A stretch of DNA of 64,000 nucleotides from positions 392,903-456,902 of the forward strand of contig NZ_BNBY01000003.1 in the NCBI RefSeq assembly GCF_014656195.1, written 5' to 3'. The stretch comes from Kitasatospora xanthocidica (GTDB lineage: Bacteria; Actinomycetota; Actinomycetes; Streptomycetales; Streptomycetaceae). The notes below the pieces were generated by a model. It saw nothing but the letters and a program-made list of their open reading frames with translations, had not been told where the DNA came from and did no database searches. This document shows positions 24,913 through 34,638 of this stretch, piece by piece. The position numbers were made by a program, and so were the translations under genes. Position 1 is the first letter of the stretch; the number at the start of each line of letters is the position of its first letter.

Positions 24913-24934
24913 GTTCCCAGGGAACGGCGTTCCC
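24913..24934. promoter_or_regulatory. overlapping palindromic operators upstream of the DHA2 exporter
   Basis: The hexamer GTTCCC and its complement alternate three times: GTTCCC (24913-24918), GGGAAC (24920-24925) and GTTCCC (24929-24934), giving two perfect palindromes with 1-bp and 3-bp spacers. They lie 37 bp before the exporter ATG, typical of a repressor site for a drug-responsive TetR- or MarR-type regulator. Such a regulator is not obvious in the window. Confidence 0.6.
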
Positions 24935-24970
24935 TTCCCGGGGGCGCGGCGCCGGCGAACGATCGGTCCC

Positions 24971-26620
24971 ATGAACAGCACGACTCCGGATCCCACCACC
25001 CCTGCGCGCTCACGCCCACAGCCCGACGGGCGGCGCTTCTGGCCGACCGTCACCGCCGTCGCCTCCGCCTCCCTGATGCTGCCCTTCTCGGTGACCGGCG
25101 CCGCCGTCGCCCTGCCGCGCATGGCCGCCGACCTGGGCTCGTCGGTCGGCGGCGCGCAGTGGCTGCTCAACGCCTTCAACATCGGCTTCGCCGCGCTGCC
25201 GCTCGCGGCGGGCGGCCTCGCCGACCGGTACGGGCGGCGGCGGGTGCTGCTGGCCGGGATCGGGCTGGTCGGGGCGATGTCGCTGCTGGTCGCGCTGGCG
25301 CCGTCGATGGCGCTGGTGGACGCCGCCCGGGCCGTCCAGGGCTGCGGGGCGGCGGCGGTGCTGGCCTCGGGTGCGGCGGTGCTGGCCCACGGCACCTCGG
25401 GGCCGCGCCGGCGGCTGGCGTTCGGGATCCTGGGCACCTCCTTCGGTACGGGGCTGGCGATCGGGCCGCCGGTGGCCGGGGCCCTGGTGGAGGGGCTGGG
25501 CTGGCGGTCGGTGTTCCTGCTGGTCGCGGGGCTGTCGGTGCCCGCCGGGCTCTGCGCGACCCGCGTCCCGGAGTCCCGCTCCCCCGGCGTCCCCGCCGTC
25601 GCCGCCGTCGCCACCCTCCCCGCCGTCCCCGCCGTCCCCGCCGACGGCCCCGGCCGGCCGCCGCTGGACCTCGCCGGGCTCGCCCTGTTCACCTCCGGGC
25701 TCGCCGCGCTCGCCTTCGGCTTCGCCCGGGCGACCACCGACGGCTGGGCGGCGCCCGCTCCGCTGGGGCTGTTCGCGGCCGCCGGCCTGCTGGTCCTGCT
25801 GTTCGCCGTGGTGGAGCTGCGCCGCGCCGACCGCGCCCTGTTCGACGTCCGTCTCTTCGGCCGGCCGGAGTTCCTCGCCGTGGTCTGCCAGCCGTTCACC
25901 GTCACCCTCGGCTTCGTCGTGCTACTGGTCTACCTGCCCACCTACCTCCAGGGCACGGCGGGCCTCGGCACCCTGGACAGCGGGCTGCTCCTGCTGCCGA
26001 TGACCGCGCCGGTTCTGCTGCTCCCGCTGGTCGCCGGACGGCTGGCGGACCGTACGTCGGTGCGGGCGGTCCTCACCGCCGCCTCGATTCTGATCGCGGC
26101 GGGCGCCCTGCTGCTGACCACGCTGGACGGCGGCGGCTCGTGGGCGGCGCTCGCCCTGCCGCTGCTGCCGTTCGGCGTGGGCGTCGGCCTGGCCTTCGGG
26201 GTGATGGACAACGCGGCCGTCTCGACCGTCCCGGTGGAGCGTGCCGGGGCGGCGGCCGGTGTCTTCAACACCCTGCGGATCACCGGGGAGTCGGTCGCCG
26301 TGGCGGGCGCGGCCGCCCTGCTCTCCTCGCTCACCGCGGCCCGGCTGCGGGCGGGCGGCCTCCCCGACGGCCTTGTGACCGACGGCGGAACGGCGGCCAG
26401 CGGCACGATGGCTCGCGGCACGGCGGCCGACCTCGCCGGGCGGGCCGTCGTCCAGGGGCAGGTGGCGCCGGGGCAGCGGGCCGCGGTGGCGGAGGCCTTC
26501 ACCGGCGCCTTCCACACCGCCGGGCTGCTGCTCGCCGCGCTGTCCGCGATCGGTGCGCTGCTCACCTGGCGTGCGCTCAGGCCGAGTTCGGCTCCGCTCA
26601 GGCCGAGTTCGGCTCCGTGA
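24971..26620 (+). CDS. DHA2-family MFS drug exporter (14 TM)
   Basis: 549 residues with the 14-helix plan of proton-driven multidrug exporters. Motif A is ADRYGRRRVLL after helix 2, motif C is GTSFGTGLAIGPPVAGAL in helix 5, and ~14 hydrophobic segments follow. A long loop between halves is rich in VPAV. The ATG at 24971 begins MNSTTPDPTTPARS. The C-terminus ends in a duplicated LRPSSAP created by a 21-bp repeat that also overlaps the end of the convergent regulator gene. Likely exports an antibiotic or dye, under control of the operator cluster just upstream. Confidence 0.9.
   Translation: MNSTTPDPTTPARSRPQPDGRRFWPTVTAVASASLMLPFSVTGAAVALPRMAADLGSSVGGAQWLLNAFNIGFAALPLAAGGLADRYGRRRVLLAGIGLVGAMSLLVALAPSMALVDAARAVQGCGAAAVLASGAAVLAHGTSGPRRRLAFGILGTSFGTGLAIGPPVAGALVEGLGWRSVFLLVAGLSVPAGLCATRVPESRSPGVPAVAAVATLPAVPAVPADGPGRPPLDLAGLALFTSGLAALAFGFARATTDGWAAPAPLGLFAAAGLLVLLFAVVELRRADRALFDVRLFGRPEFLAVVCQPFTVTLGFVVLLVYLPTYLQGTAGLGTLDSGLLLLPMTAPVLLLPLVAGRLADRTSVRAVLTAASILIAAGALLLTTLDGGGSWAALALPLLPFGVGVGLAFGVMDNAAVSTVPVERAGAAAGVFNTLRITGESVAVAGAAALLSSLTAARLRAGGLPDGLVTDGGTAASGTMARGTAADLAGRAVVQGQVAPGQRAAVAEAFTGAFHTAGLLLAALSAIGALLTWRALRPSSAPLRPSSAP
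26576..26617. repeat. 21-bp direct duplication at a convergent gene junction
   Basis: Two exact 21-bp copies beginning CTCAGGCCGAG, at 26576-26596 and 26597-26617. The second copy carries the reverse-strand stop of the MmyB-type regulator and the last codons of the exporter, so the two genes overlap by 23 bp. Confidence 0.95.
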
Positions 26621-27491
26621 CCGCCTCGGCCGCACCGGCGAGCCGTCGCAGTGCCCGCTCCGCCGGGCTGCCGGGCTCGGCCGTGTAGACCACCAGCAGG
26701 TGGTGGCCGTCGCCGGGCGCCCGGAAAGTCTCGTAGGCCAACTCCAGCTCGCCGACGACCGGATGGCGCAGCCGCTTGGGGCCGTGGGACTTCTCGTGCA
26801 CATAGCGGCTCGCCCACAGGGTGCGGAACTCCGCGCTGCCCAGGGTGAGTTCGCCGACCAGCCGGACCAGCTCCGGGTCGTGCGGCCGGCGTCCGGCGGC
26901 CATCCGCAGGATGCCGACCGTGCTGCGGGCGGCCTCGTCCCAGTCGGGGTGGATCTCCCGGGCGCCCGGGTCGAGGAAGATCAGGCGGGCCATGTTCCGT
27001 TCCCTCGGCGGGAGTTCGGCGAAGTCGGCGAGCAGCGCGGCGGCCGGCCCGTTCCAGGCCAGGACGTCGTTGCGGTCGTTCATCAGGACGGCCGGGGTGA
27101 GCGGCATCGCCTCGACGACCAGCCGCAGGGCCGGCCGAATCACCTGGTCCGCGGGCTCCTTCCGCGCCCGCGCCCGCGCCGATGCCGCTGCCGCGCTCCG
27201 CCGGGGCGGACGGGCCAGGTCGCGCAGATGGGTGCGTTCGGCGGGGCCGAGCAGCAGGGCCCGGCCGAGCGCGTCGAGCACCTCGTCGGACGGGCGGTCG
27301 GCGCGCCCCTGCTCCAGGCGTACGTAGTAGTCGGTGCTCAGCCCGACGAGTTCGGCGACCTCCTCGCGGCGCAGCCCGGGCACCCGCCGGCGCCCGGTCG
27401 GGGGCAGGCCGACGTTCTCGGGCGACACCAGCGCCCGCCGGGCCCGCAGGTAGTCGCCGAGGCTGTTCGGAGTCATGATCGAGTCGGCCAT
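26598..27491 (-). CDS. XRE-family regulator with MmyB-like ligand-binding domain
   Basis: 297 residues. An N-terminal helix-turn-helix (LGDYLRARRALVSPENVGLP, RRVPGLRREEVAELVGLS, YYVRLEQGR) is followed by an MmyB-type PAS-like domain (MNDRNDVLAWNGPAAALLADF, ERNMARLIFLDP, ELTLGSAEFRTLWASRYV, HPVVGELELAYETF). The family is abundant in actinomycetes, binds fatty-acid-like ligands and usually controls an adjacent reductase or exporter. Here the neighbours are the convergent DHA2 exporter and the divergent RNA-repair operon. ATG 27491 is used; ATG 27476 is possible. Confidence 0.88.
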   Translation of the reverse strand: MADSIMTPNSLGDYLRARRALVSPENVGLPPTGRRRVPGLRREEVAELVGLSTDYYVRLEQGRADRPSDEVLDALGRALLLGPAERTHLRDLARPPRRSAAAASARARARKEPADQVIRPALRLVVEAMPLTPAVLMNDRNDVLAWNGPAAALLADFAELPPRERNMARLIFLDPGAREIHPDWDEAARSTVGILRMAAGRRPHDPELVRLVGELTLGSAEFRTLWASRYVHEKSHGPKRLRHPVVGELELAYETFRAPGDGHHLLVVYTAEPGSPAERALRRLAGAAEAVTEPNSA

Positions 27492-27688
27492 GCGTGCCAG
27501 TATCGCCGCACGTCGCGGGGGTACGGGCGCCGGAAGGCACCGGAGGGTGGCCCCGTCACACCCACCCTCGCCGCGCCGCCCGCCGCACCGCCCGCCCCGC
27601 CGCCAGCCGCACCGTTAATCGGTGGCCCGCGCCGAACCGCCGCTCCTACAGTGTCCGCCGGATCACTGACGTTCACGGGAGCCCGGAC

Positions 27689-29494
27689 ATGCGCGTGCAC
27701 TACCCCCGGACTCCGCATCTGCCCTGGTCACCCGGGGCGGCTGCGGACGACGTACGGACCGGGGACCTCAGCGCACTCGTCGGCGCGGAGGTCGTCGTCA
27801 CCGAGAAGCTCGACGGCGAGAACACCACCCTGTACGCCGACGGCCTGCACGCCCGCTCGCTGGACTCCGCCCACCACCCCTCCCGCGCTTGGGTGAAGGG
27901 CCTCCAGGGCCGGATCGGCGGGCGGATCCCGGACGGCTGGCGGATCTGCGGCGAGAACCTGTTCGCCCGCCACTCGATCCCGTACACCGACCTGGAGAGC
28001 TGGTTCTACGGCTTCTCGGTCTGGACGGACCGCGACCACTGCCTGGACTGGGACGACACCGTCCGCTTCCTGCGCCGGCTCGGTGTCCCGGCGCCCCGGG
28101 TGCTGTGGCGCGGCCGTTTCGACGAGCGGGCCCTGCGCGCTCTGAAGACGGATCCGGACCGACAGGAGGGCTACGTCGTACGGACCGTACGGGGCTTCCC
28201 CCGGGCGGAGTTCGGCGAGCGGGTCGCCAAGTGGGTCCGCCCGCACCATGTGCGCACCGACACCCACTGGATGCACGCCGCCGTGGTGGAGAACGGGCTC
28301 GGCCCGGCTGCCGCGCTCTGGTCCGTACGCTCCGGTGCGCTGCCCGAACTTCCCGCCCTGGCAGCCGCTTTGAGGATTCCCGAACTCACCTGCCCGCCCG
28401 AGGAGTTGGCGGAGTCCTCGGCCCGGCTGGACGAGCTCGGCCGCAGCGGGGACGCCCGGCTGGCCGGGGTGCTCGCCACCGCGCTGCGCACCGAACGCCG
28501 CTCGTCGCTCGCCCCGCGGCTGGCCGGGCCGCTCGGGCTGCCGCTGGCCCGCCGGGTCGCCGACCTGGTCGGGCTGCACCCCGGGCTGCACCAGCCGTAC
28601 CCGGACGAGGACCGCCGCGCCGGGCTGGTCCGGCTCTCCGGCGCCGCCGACCTCGGGGTGCTGCACGCCGTCGCCGCGGCCGCCGCCCCCGGGGAGGCGG
28701 AACGCGAGCAGGTCGCCTGGTCCGCCCTGTACGCCGAGGACGCCGGGCTGCTCGACTCCTCGCCGCAGGCGCCGCTCACCCGGCTGCGCGCCGGTCTGCG
28801 CGAGGCGCTCGCCGGCCTCGACCGGGACGCGGCCGACCGCTGCTGGGCGCAGACCCGCGAGGCGTACGCGCTCGGCCGGATCACCACCGTCGAGACCGCC
28901 GAGGAGGCGGTGGCGGCCGCATGGCGCTGGCGCGACGGCCGCTTCCCCCGGCTGCTCCACCTCTGCGGCCCCTCCGGCAGCGGCAAGAGCGCCTTCGCCG
29001 CCGCGCTCACCGGCGTCGACGCCCGGATCAGCCTGGACGACCTGCGCGCCGCCCGGGGCTCGCGGGCCGACCAGCGCGACAACGCCGTGGTGCTGCGCGA
29101 GGGCCTGGCCAGGCTGGACGCCGCCCTCGCCGGCCCGGGGGCCGACCGTACGGACGCCGACCGCCCGGGGGCCGACGACCGCGCGGGCGTCCCGTCGGCG
29201 GGCCCCACCGTGGTCTGGGACGCCACCTCGCTCAACCGCCAGCAGCGCTCCCACGTCCACGCCGTCGCCCGGCGCCGTGACGCCCTGATCACCCAGGTGG
29301 TCCTGGTGGTCGACGAGGAGGAGCTGCTGCGCCGCAACGCCGTACGGCCGCACCCGGTGCCCGCCGAGGTGCTCACCGCACAGCTGTACCGTTTCAGCCC
29401 GCCCTACCCCGGCCAGGCGCACCGCACCTGGTACGTCGGCGCAGGTGGCACCGTGGAAGACACGGCGGGCACGCTCGACGCCGAGGAGGACTGA
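27689..29494 (+). CDS. RNA ligase fused to polynucleotide kinase-like P-loop domain
   Basis: 601 residues. The N-terminal nucleotidyltransferase has the ligase motif KLDGEN with nucleophilic Lys40, RICGENLF (motif III region), EGYVVRTV (motif IV) and AKWVR (motif V), as in RNA ligases. A helical middle follows, then a kinase domain with P-loop [10 protein letters not shown] at ~427-436, DDLRAARGS and [14 protein letters not shown]. The combination would phosphorylate a 5' end and seal it to a 3' end. ATG 27689 puts the ligase motif at the usual distance. Its TGA overlaps the ATG of a large RNA-end-processing protein, with which it forms a repair operon. Confidence 0.85.
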   Translation: MRVHYPRTPHLPWSPGAAADDVRTGDLSALVGAEVVVTEKLDGENTTLYADGLHARSLDSAHHPSRAWVKGLQGRIGGRIPDGWRICGENLFARHSIPYTDLESWFYGFSVWTDRDHCLDWDDTVRFLRRLGVPAPRVLWRGRFDERALRALKTDPDRQEGYVVRTVRGFPRAEFGERVAKWVRPHHVRTDTHWMHAAVVENGLGPAAALWSVRSGALPELPALAAALRIPELTCPPEELAESSARLDELGRSGDARLAGVLATALRTERRSSLAPRLAGPLGLPLARRVADLVGLHPGLHQPYPDEDRRAGLVRLSGAADLGVLHAVAAAAAPGEAEREQVAWSALYAEDAGLLDSSPQAPLTRLRAGLREALAGLDRDAADRCWAQTREAYALGRITTVETAEEAVAAAWRWRDGRFPRLLHLCGPSGSGKSAFAAALTGVDARISLDDLRAARGSRADQRDNAVVLREGLARLDAALAGPGADRTDADRPGADDRAGVPSAGPTVVWDATSLNRQQRSHVHAVARRRDALITQVVLVVDEEELLRRNAVRPHPVPAEVLTAQLYRFSPPYPGQAHRTWYVGAGGTVEDTAGTLDAEED

Positions 29495-32361
29495 TGCGTC
29501 CCATCGAACAGATCTGCCAGCGCATCCGCTGGGACGCCCGCTTCGACCCGGCCCGGTTCACCCTGGGCGTGCGCCAGCGCGACGACCGCGTCAAGCGCGT
29601 CCCGCTGGAGGCCTTCACGGCCGCCGGGGACATCCCCTGGCACCGGGTGCAGCACGTCGAGGCCGACGGCGTCGTCGTATGGGACCGCGCGTCCGGCGTG
29701 GACCTGCTCGACACCACCGAGGCCGGGCGCCGCACCGAGCCGCGCCGCCTGCGCTCGCCCTTCTTCACGGCGACGACACCGTACGCCTGGCGGGCGGAGA
29801 CCGGATGGGCCGCTGCCGAGCCGGAGGCGGTCCGAACCGTGGCTCCGACGGTCAGGGACCTGCGCGTGGTCACCGGCCTGCGTGTAGTCACCTGGAACAC
29901 CCTCTGGGACCGCTACGACGCCGAGCGGATCGCCACCGCCCGCCGCCGCCCGCTGCTGCTCGCCGCGCTGGAGGCCGCCGACGCCGACGTCATCGCCCTG
30001 CAGGAGGTCGAGCCCGCCCTGGTCGCCCTGCTGCTGGCCGCGCCCTGGGTCCGCGCCCGGTACACCCTGGGCACCGACCCGCTCGGGCGGGACGTCGACG
30101 AGCACGGCCTGCTGCTGCTCAGCCGACTGCCCGTCCTGGAGGCCGGGCTCCACGCGCTCGGCCCGCACAAGGCCGTCACCGCGATCACCGTACCGGCCGG
30201 GGCCGAACCACTGACCGTGGCCGCCGTCCACCTCAGCAGCGACCACTCGACCGACGGCGCCTCCCGCCGCGAGGCCGAACTCGCCCGGCTGGCCGAGGGT
30301 TTCGCCGGGCTGGAGGGCGAACTGCTGCTGCTCGGGGACTTCAACGACGCCCGCTCCGGCAGCGCGGGCCCGGCCGCCGCGCTCGGCCTCCGCGACACCT
30401 GGACGCAGGTGCACGGCCCGGCCGACGACACCCCGACCTTCGATCCGACGGCCAATCCGCTCGCCGCCGTCTCCTCACTGACCGGCCGCCCGGGCCGGAT
30501 CGACCGCGTCCTGCACCGCGCCGACCGCACCAGCGTCACCGCCGCCACCCTGCTCGGCGACCGCCCGAGCGCCGACGGACTGCACCCCTCCGACCACTAC
30601 GGCCTCGCCGTGGACCTCACCCTCGACGGCACGGACGGCACGGACGGCGCAGGCGACGCACACGGCACGCCGGACGGACTCGACACCGCGCCGACCGCCC
30701 GCACCGCCGTCGCCTGGCTGCCGCCCGAGGAGCTGTGGCCGCCGATCCAGCGGCTGCGCGCCGCGCACGACCCACAGCTGCGCCGCTGGCCGCCGCACGT
30801 CAACCTGCTGTTCGGCTTCGTCCCGGAGTCCGACTTCGACCGCGCCCTGCCGCTGCTGGGCGCGGCCGCCGCCGAGACGGCCCCGTTCACCGCGCGGCTG
30901 GAGGGCGTGCACACCTTCGGCCACCGCGAGGACGCCACCGTCTGGCTGGACCCGGCCGCCGCCTCCGCCGAGCCCTGGGCTGCCCTGCGGCACGCGCTGG
31001 AACGCCGCTTCCCCCGCTGCCGCGGCCGCGCCGAGGGCTTCACCCCGCACCTGACGCTCGGGCGTAGCACCGACCCGCAGCGGGTGGCCGCCGAGTGCGC
31101 GGCCGGCCTCCCCGGGGTCTCGGCCCGGGTCGACGAGCTGGTGGTGCTCTCCCGCCGGGGCTCCGAGCCGATGCGGCCACGCGCGGTGATCACGCTGGGG
31201 ACGGGCGAGGTACGGTCGGTGCCGGAGGAGGCGGGCGCCGCACCACAGCCGGAGTCTCCCGAACGAACCGCCGCGGCCCGGGCGTTGGCCGAGCGGATCG
31301 CGAAGGCGCTGCCGGACGGCGTGGTCCACGTGGTCGGCTCGCGACGGCTGGGCTGCCACCTGGACGGCGCCGACCTGGACCTGGTGGCGGCCCTGCCCGG
31401 CCCCGCCGACCTGCCCGGCGTCCGCACCCGGGTGGCGGGCGCCCTGCCGGAGGCCCGACAGCTGCGCGAGGTACGCGGCGCCCGGGTACCGGGACTGCGG
31501 ATGACGGCGGACGGCCTGTCCGTCGACCTCGTCGTCGTCTTCACCGGCTCCCTCGACCCGGCCCAAGCCGTCGAGGGCCGAGGCGAGTTGGGCGAGGCGG
31601 AAGCCGTGGCACTGAGCGCGGTCACCGACGCCGAGGCGATCCGCGCGGCGATCGGCGACCAGCACGACCGCTTCGTCCGGCTCGCCTGTCAGGTCAAGGC
31701 CTGGGCCCGGGCGCGCGGACTGGACTCGGCCCCGTTCGGCCAACTCCCCTCGCTCGCCTGGTCGGTGCTCGCCGCCCGCACCGTCCTGGACGACGACGAC
31801 ACGGACTGCGACCTGTTCCGGCAGTTCACCGAGACCTGGGCGAGCTGGGACTGGCGCCAACCAGTCTCCCTTGACGGTCATCTGACGAGCAATCAGTCGA
31901 CGGAACCGGTCACCGTCCTCACCCCCTCCTCCCCCGTCCGCAGCTGCACCACCCAGGTCAGCGCGGACACCCGCGACCTGCTCACCGAGGAGCTCTACCG
32001 CGCCTGGGAGCTCACCACGGAACACCCCGACCCCTGGCCCGCCCTGCTCACCCGGCCCCCGCTCCACCGCCGCCACGCCGCCTGGGCCGTGGTCACCACC
32101 GGGGACGCCTCCCTCGGCCTGGTCCGCGGCCGCCTCCGCGCCCTGCTCGCCGCCCTGGAGGACGCCGGCGCCACCCGCCTCCACGCCTGGCCGCACCCGT
32201 ACCGGACCTCCGACGGCCTCACCCACCTGCCCATCGGCCTCGGCCCCACCCCGCTCACCGCGGCCACGCTCGCCCCGATCGCCGCCACCTGGTGCCGCCA
32301 CCTCCCCGGCGTCCACCTCAAGCACGTCGAGGGCGGTGGAGTCCCCACCCTCACCCGCTGA
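29494..32361 (+). CDS. multidomain RNA end-repair protein: DUF504 + EEP nuclease/phosphatase + 2H phosphoesterase + nucleotidyltransferase
   Basis: 955 residues with four modules. (1) ~5-70: MJ1316/DUF504 RNA cyclic-end-recognition domain ([33 protein letters not shown]). (2) ~128-375: endonuclease/exonuclease/phosphatase fold ([40 protein letters not shown]). (3) ~430-560: 2H phosphoesterase, the HVNLLFGF and HLTLGRS pairs giving two catalytic His. (4) ~600-940: polymerase-beta-type nucleotidyltransferase with GSRRLG (615) and the Asp pair in GADLDL (627, 629). Together with the coupled ligase-kinase it can trim, dephosphorylate, open cyclic phosphates, tail and reseal broken RNA. Substrate RNA unknown; tRNA cut by toxins is the likely case. 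Confidence 0.82.
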   Translation: MRPIEQICQRIRWDARFDPARFTLGVRQRDDRVKRVPLEAFTAAGDIPWHRVQHVEADGVVVWDRASGVDLLDTTEAGRRTEPRRLRSPFFTATTPYAWRAETGWAAAEPEAVRTVAPTVRDLRVVTGLRVVTWNTLWDRYDAERIATARRRPLLLAALEAADADVIALQEVEPALVALLLAAPWVRARYTLGTDPLGRDVDEHGLLLLSRLPVLEAGLHALGPHKAVTAITVPAGAEPLTVAAVHLSSDHSTDGASRREAELARLAEGFAGLEGELLLLGDFNDARSGSAGPAAALGLRDTWTQVHGPADDTPTFDPTANPLAAVSSLTGRPGRIDRVLHRADRTSVTAATLLGDRPSADGLHPSDHYGLAVDLTLDGTDGTDGAGDAHGTPDGLDTAPTARTAVAWLPPEELWPPIQRLRAAHDPQLRRWPPHVNLLFGFVPESDFDRALPLLGAAAAETAPFTARLEGVHTFGHREDATVWLDPAAASAEPWAALRHALERRFPRCRGRAEGFTPHLTLGRSTDPQRVAAECAAGLPGVSARVDELVVLSRRGSEPMRPRAVITLGTGEVRSVPEEAGAAPQPESPERTAAARALAERIAKALPDGVVHVVGSRRLGCHLDGADLDLVAALPGPADLPGVRTRVAGALPEARQLREVRGARVPGLRMTADGLSVDLVVVFTGSLDPAQAVEGRGELGEAEAVALSAVTDAEAIRAAIGDQHDRFVRLACQVKAWARARGLDSAPFGQLPSLAWSVLAARTVLDDDDTDCDLFRQFTETWASWDWRQPVSLDGHLTSNQSTEPVTVLTPSSPVRSCTTQVSADTRDLLTEELYRAWELTTEHPDPWPALLTRPPLHRRHAAWAVVTTGDASLGLVRGRLRALLAALEDAGATRLHAWPHPYRTSDGLTHLPIGLGPTPLTAATLAPIAATWCRHLPGVHLKHVEGGGVPTLTR

Positions 32362-32482
32362 GGACGGCCCGGGGCCCGGGCCATCCTCCCAGTCGCGGCC
32401 ACAACTGGCCGACAGGACAGGGGATATGGCGCATCCGGCCGGCCGTGGGTTCGTGTACCCGCGGCCGGGGCAGAAAGGTGGC

Positions 32483-33523
32483 ATGCATCCTTCACTCGGA
32501 CGTATCGGAGCACTCCTGGCGGCCCCGGCCGTCGCCCTCGCCGTGGTCACCGCCGGCTTCACCATCGGCGCCACCCCCGCGTCCGCCGAAGTGTTCTGCG
32601 GGTCCCACTCCGTGGACGGCGCCATCTGGACCGAGTACACCCAGACCCCCGGCGTCCAGCGGTCGCTGGGCTGCCCCACCAGCGACGAACTCGGCACCCC
32701 CGACGGCGTCGGCCGCTTCCAGGTCTTCGACAGCGGCTCGATCTACTGGACCCCCGGCACCGGCGCACACGCCGTGTGGGGCATGATCCGCCAGCACTGG
32801 GCCGACCTGGGCTGGGAGCGCGGCTATCTGGGCTACCCCCTCACCGACGAGCTCACGAACCCCGACGGCTACGGCGTACGCCAGCAGTTCCAGGGCGGCA
32901 CCGTCTACTGGAGCCAGTACACCGGCGCCCACGCCGTCCACGGCCTCACCGGCTGGTGGTGGGGAGAGAACGGGTACGAGAGGGGCTACTACGGCTACCC
33001 GACGTCCGACGAATACAGGGAGGACTACGTCGGAGGCAACGAGAACAACAACACGGGCGTACGGCAGAACTTCCAGTCCGGCCGCTACATCCTGTACAGC
33101 GGCGGCCAGTCCAACGCCTTCGAAAGCTGCCACACCGCATGTATCGGCTACGGCGGCATCACCAACACGAAGTGGGTGAAGAAGACCGAGGTCTACATGA
33201 ACCTGGCGGACCAGAACAAGCGCTCCACGCACGTCACCCCGACCGACGCCGCGTTCGCGAGTACCTCGCACTCGGACACCGCTTCCAGCGACCCCGCGGA
33301 CAACTGGAAGCAGGTCTGGTCCAACACGCTCATGTTCCCGCACGCCTCGCAGGGCGAAATGCACTCGACCTACGAGCAGTTGTACTGCCACGCGTCGTAC
33401 TCCTACCCCGACGGCAGCAGCCACTTCGGCGGTCCGACCTGGGACCTGGAAGCCTGGCACTACGACATGGTCCCCTACGACGCGGGCAAAGCGCTCCAGA
33501 CCAAGTGCAACTGGGGAGAGTGA
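32483..33523 (+). CDS. secreted LGFP-repeat protein
   Basis: 346 residues. The signal peptide (residues 1-~34, cleavage after PASA) is followed by three LGFP-type repeats of ~50 residues, e.g. LGCPTSDELGTPDGVGRFQVF, YLGYPLTDELTNPDGYGVRQQF and YYGYPTSDEY. Each is followed by an Ile/Val-Tyr-Trp segment and AHAV. LGFP repeats bind cell-wall components in actinobacteria, often with esterase or amidase domains. The remaining ~130 residues contain Cys and Trp but no recognised catalytic motif. ATG 32483 lies behind AAAGGTGG. Confidence 0.82.
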   Translation: MHPSLGRIGALLAAPAVALAVVTAGFTIGATPASAEVFCGSHSVDGAIWTEYTQTPGVQRSLGCPTSDELGTPDGVGRFQVFDSGSIYWTPGTGAHAVWGMIRQHWADLGWERGYLGYPLTDELTNPDGYGVRQQFQGGTVYWSQYTGAHAVHGLTGWWWGENGYERGYYGYPTSDEYREDYVGGNENNNTGVRQNFQSGRYILYSGGQSNAFESCHTACIGYGGITNTKWVKKTEVYMNLADQNKRSTHVTPTDAAFASTSHSDTASSDPADNWKQVWSNTLMFPHASQGEMHSTYEQLYCHASYSYPDGSSHFGGPTWDLEAWHYDMVPYDAGKALQTKCNWGE

Positions 33524-33591
33524 CCCCCGCCTGAGTCGCGTCCCCCCTTGCCCGAGCCGGCGGGACCGCCCACCCCGGACGGCGCTCCCGC

Positions 33592-33951
33592 TCACCAGCC
33601 GCCGGCCAGCCCGACGGCCGCTCCCGCCGCGGCGAGGAGACCCGCGTTGAGCGCGATCCGGCGGTCCCCGCCGGTCAGGTGGACAGCCACCGCGCCGACC
33701 TGCAGGAGGACGAACCCGGTCGCCGCCGCCGGCGCCAGCCCGGTGGCGACGCCGGTCAGCGGCGGCAGGACCAGCCCTGCCGCGCCGAGCAGTTCGACCG
33801 TCCCCAGCGCCCGGACGGCGGGCAGGGACACCCGGTCGACCCAGGCCATCATCGGCCGGAGCCGGTCACGGCCGCGGCTCACCTTGAGTGCGCCCGCGTA
33901 GAGGTAGAAGAGGGCGAGCGGTACTGCGACGAGCCCGTAGGCGAGGTTCAT
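33592..33951 (-). CDS. DoxX-family membrane protein
   Basis: 119 residues with four hydrophobic helices. The family pattern LALFYLYAGALKVSR in helix 1 and RALGTVELLGAAGLVLPPLTG in helix 2 is clear. DoxX-type proteins are small quinone-linked or redox-associated membrane proteins of poorly defined role. It lies 81 bp downstream of the cupin gene on the same strand and may be co-transcribed with it under the LysR regulator. Confidence 0.85.
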   Translation of the reverse strand: MNLAYGLVAVPLALFYLYAGALKVSRGRDRLRPMMAWVDRVSLPAVRALGTVELLGAAGLVLPPLTGVATGLAPAAATGFVLLQVGAVAVHLTGGDRRIALNAGLLAAAGAAVGLAGGW

Positions 33952-34032
33952 GATTCCCGTTCGTGGACAGGGGCCACCGGGGGCTGTCGGTGGCAGTTGG
34001 GAGCGGCTGGGTACGGTTCGGGCGCGGCGGCT

Positions 34033-34557
34033 TCAGGTCGCATCGGCTGCGGGCTCGGTCCCGTAGCGGCTCATCGCGTCGATGTTGGCCTCCGGGGTGA
34101 GCGGCCGACCGGCGGCGAGCACGTCCCGGAGGTCCCGGAAGTACTGCACGTACAGGTCGGGGGTGAACGTGCTCAGCATGACGGCGGGCCGGTCGGTCGG
34201 GTTGGCGAAGGTGTGCGGGGTGCCGGGCGGAACCACCACGAGCGTGCCCGCCGTGGCGTCGTGGTCCTCGTCCCCGACGGTGAACCGCACCGTGCCGGAC
34301 AGGACGTAGAAGCCCTCGTCGTGCCCGGCGTGACGGTGCTGGGGCGGTCCCTGGGTGTGCGGGGCGAGGACGGACTCGGCGATCGCGAGGCGGTGCCCGG
34401 TGTGGCTGCCGTCCTCCAGGACGCGCATGCGGGTGGTGCCCAGGACGATGGTCTCGCCCTCCCCGGGCCCGACCACCGAGAGCGCGGGCCGGGTCCGCGG
34501 TTCGCCGCCGCTCGTTCGGCTTCCGTACATTTCGCTGCCGTGCGTTTCTTCGGTCAT
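34033..34557 (-). CDS. cupin-domain protein
   Basis: 174 residues with one conserved beta-barrel. Motif 1 is PPQHRHAGHDEGFYVLSGTVRFTVG, with metal ligands His, His and Glu in HRHAGHDEGF, and motif 2 is VVPPGTPHTFANP. Such single-domain cupins are often dioxygenases or isomerases, or bind small effectors; substrate unknown. ATG 34557 is used; GTG 34563 is possible. Divergent from a LysR gene with the shared operator at 34613-34631 between them. Confidence 0.85.
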   Translation of the reverse strand: MTEETHGSEMYGSRTSGGEPRTRPALSVVGPGEGETIVLGTTRMRVLEDGSHTGHRLAIAESVLAPHTQGPPQHRHAGHDEGFYVLSGTVRFTVGDEDHDATAGTLVVVPPGTPHTFANPTDRPAVMLSTFTPDLYVQYFRDLRDVLAAGRPLTPEANIDAMSRYGTEPAADAT

Positions 34558-34612
34558 GGTCACGAGTCCACCGCCGGACGGCCGGGGCTGTCCAAGACCT
34601 GTTCCGCGATCC

Positions 34613-34631
34613 CGATACCTCCTGGGTATCG
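34613..34631. promoter_or_regulatory. LysR-type operator CGATACC-N5-GGTATCG (copy 1)
   Basis: A perfect 7-bp inverted repeat with a 5-nt spacer, of T-N11-A type, lying 7 bp before the LysR start and 55 bp before the divergent cupin start. The identical arms and spacing recur at 48723-48741 before the second LysR gene. Confidence 0.8.
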
Positions 34632-34638
34632 TGGCAGC

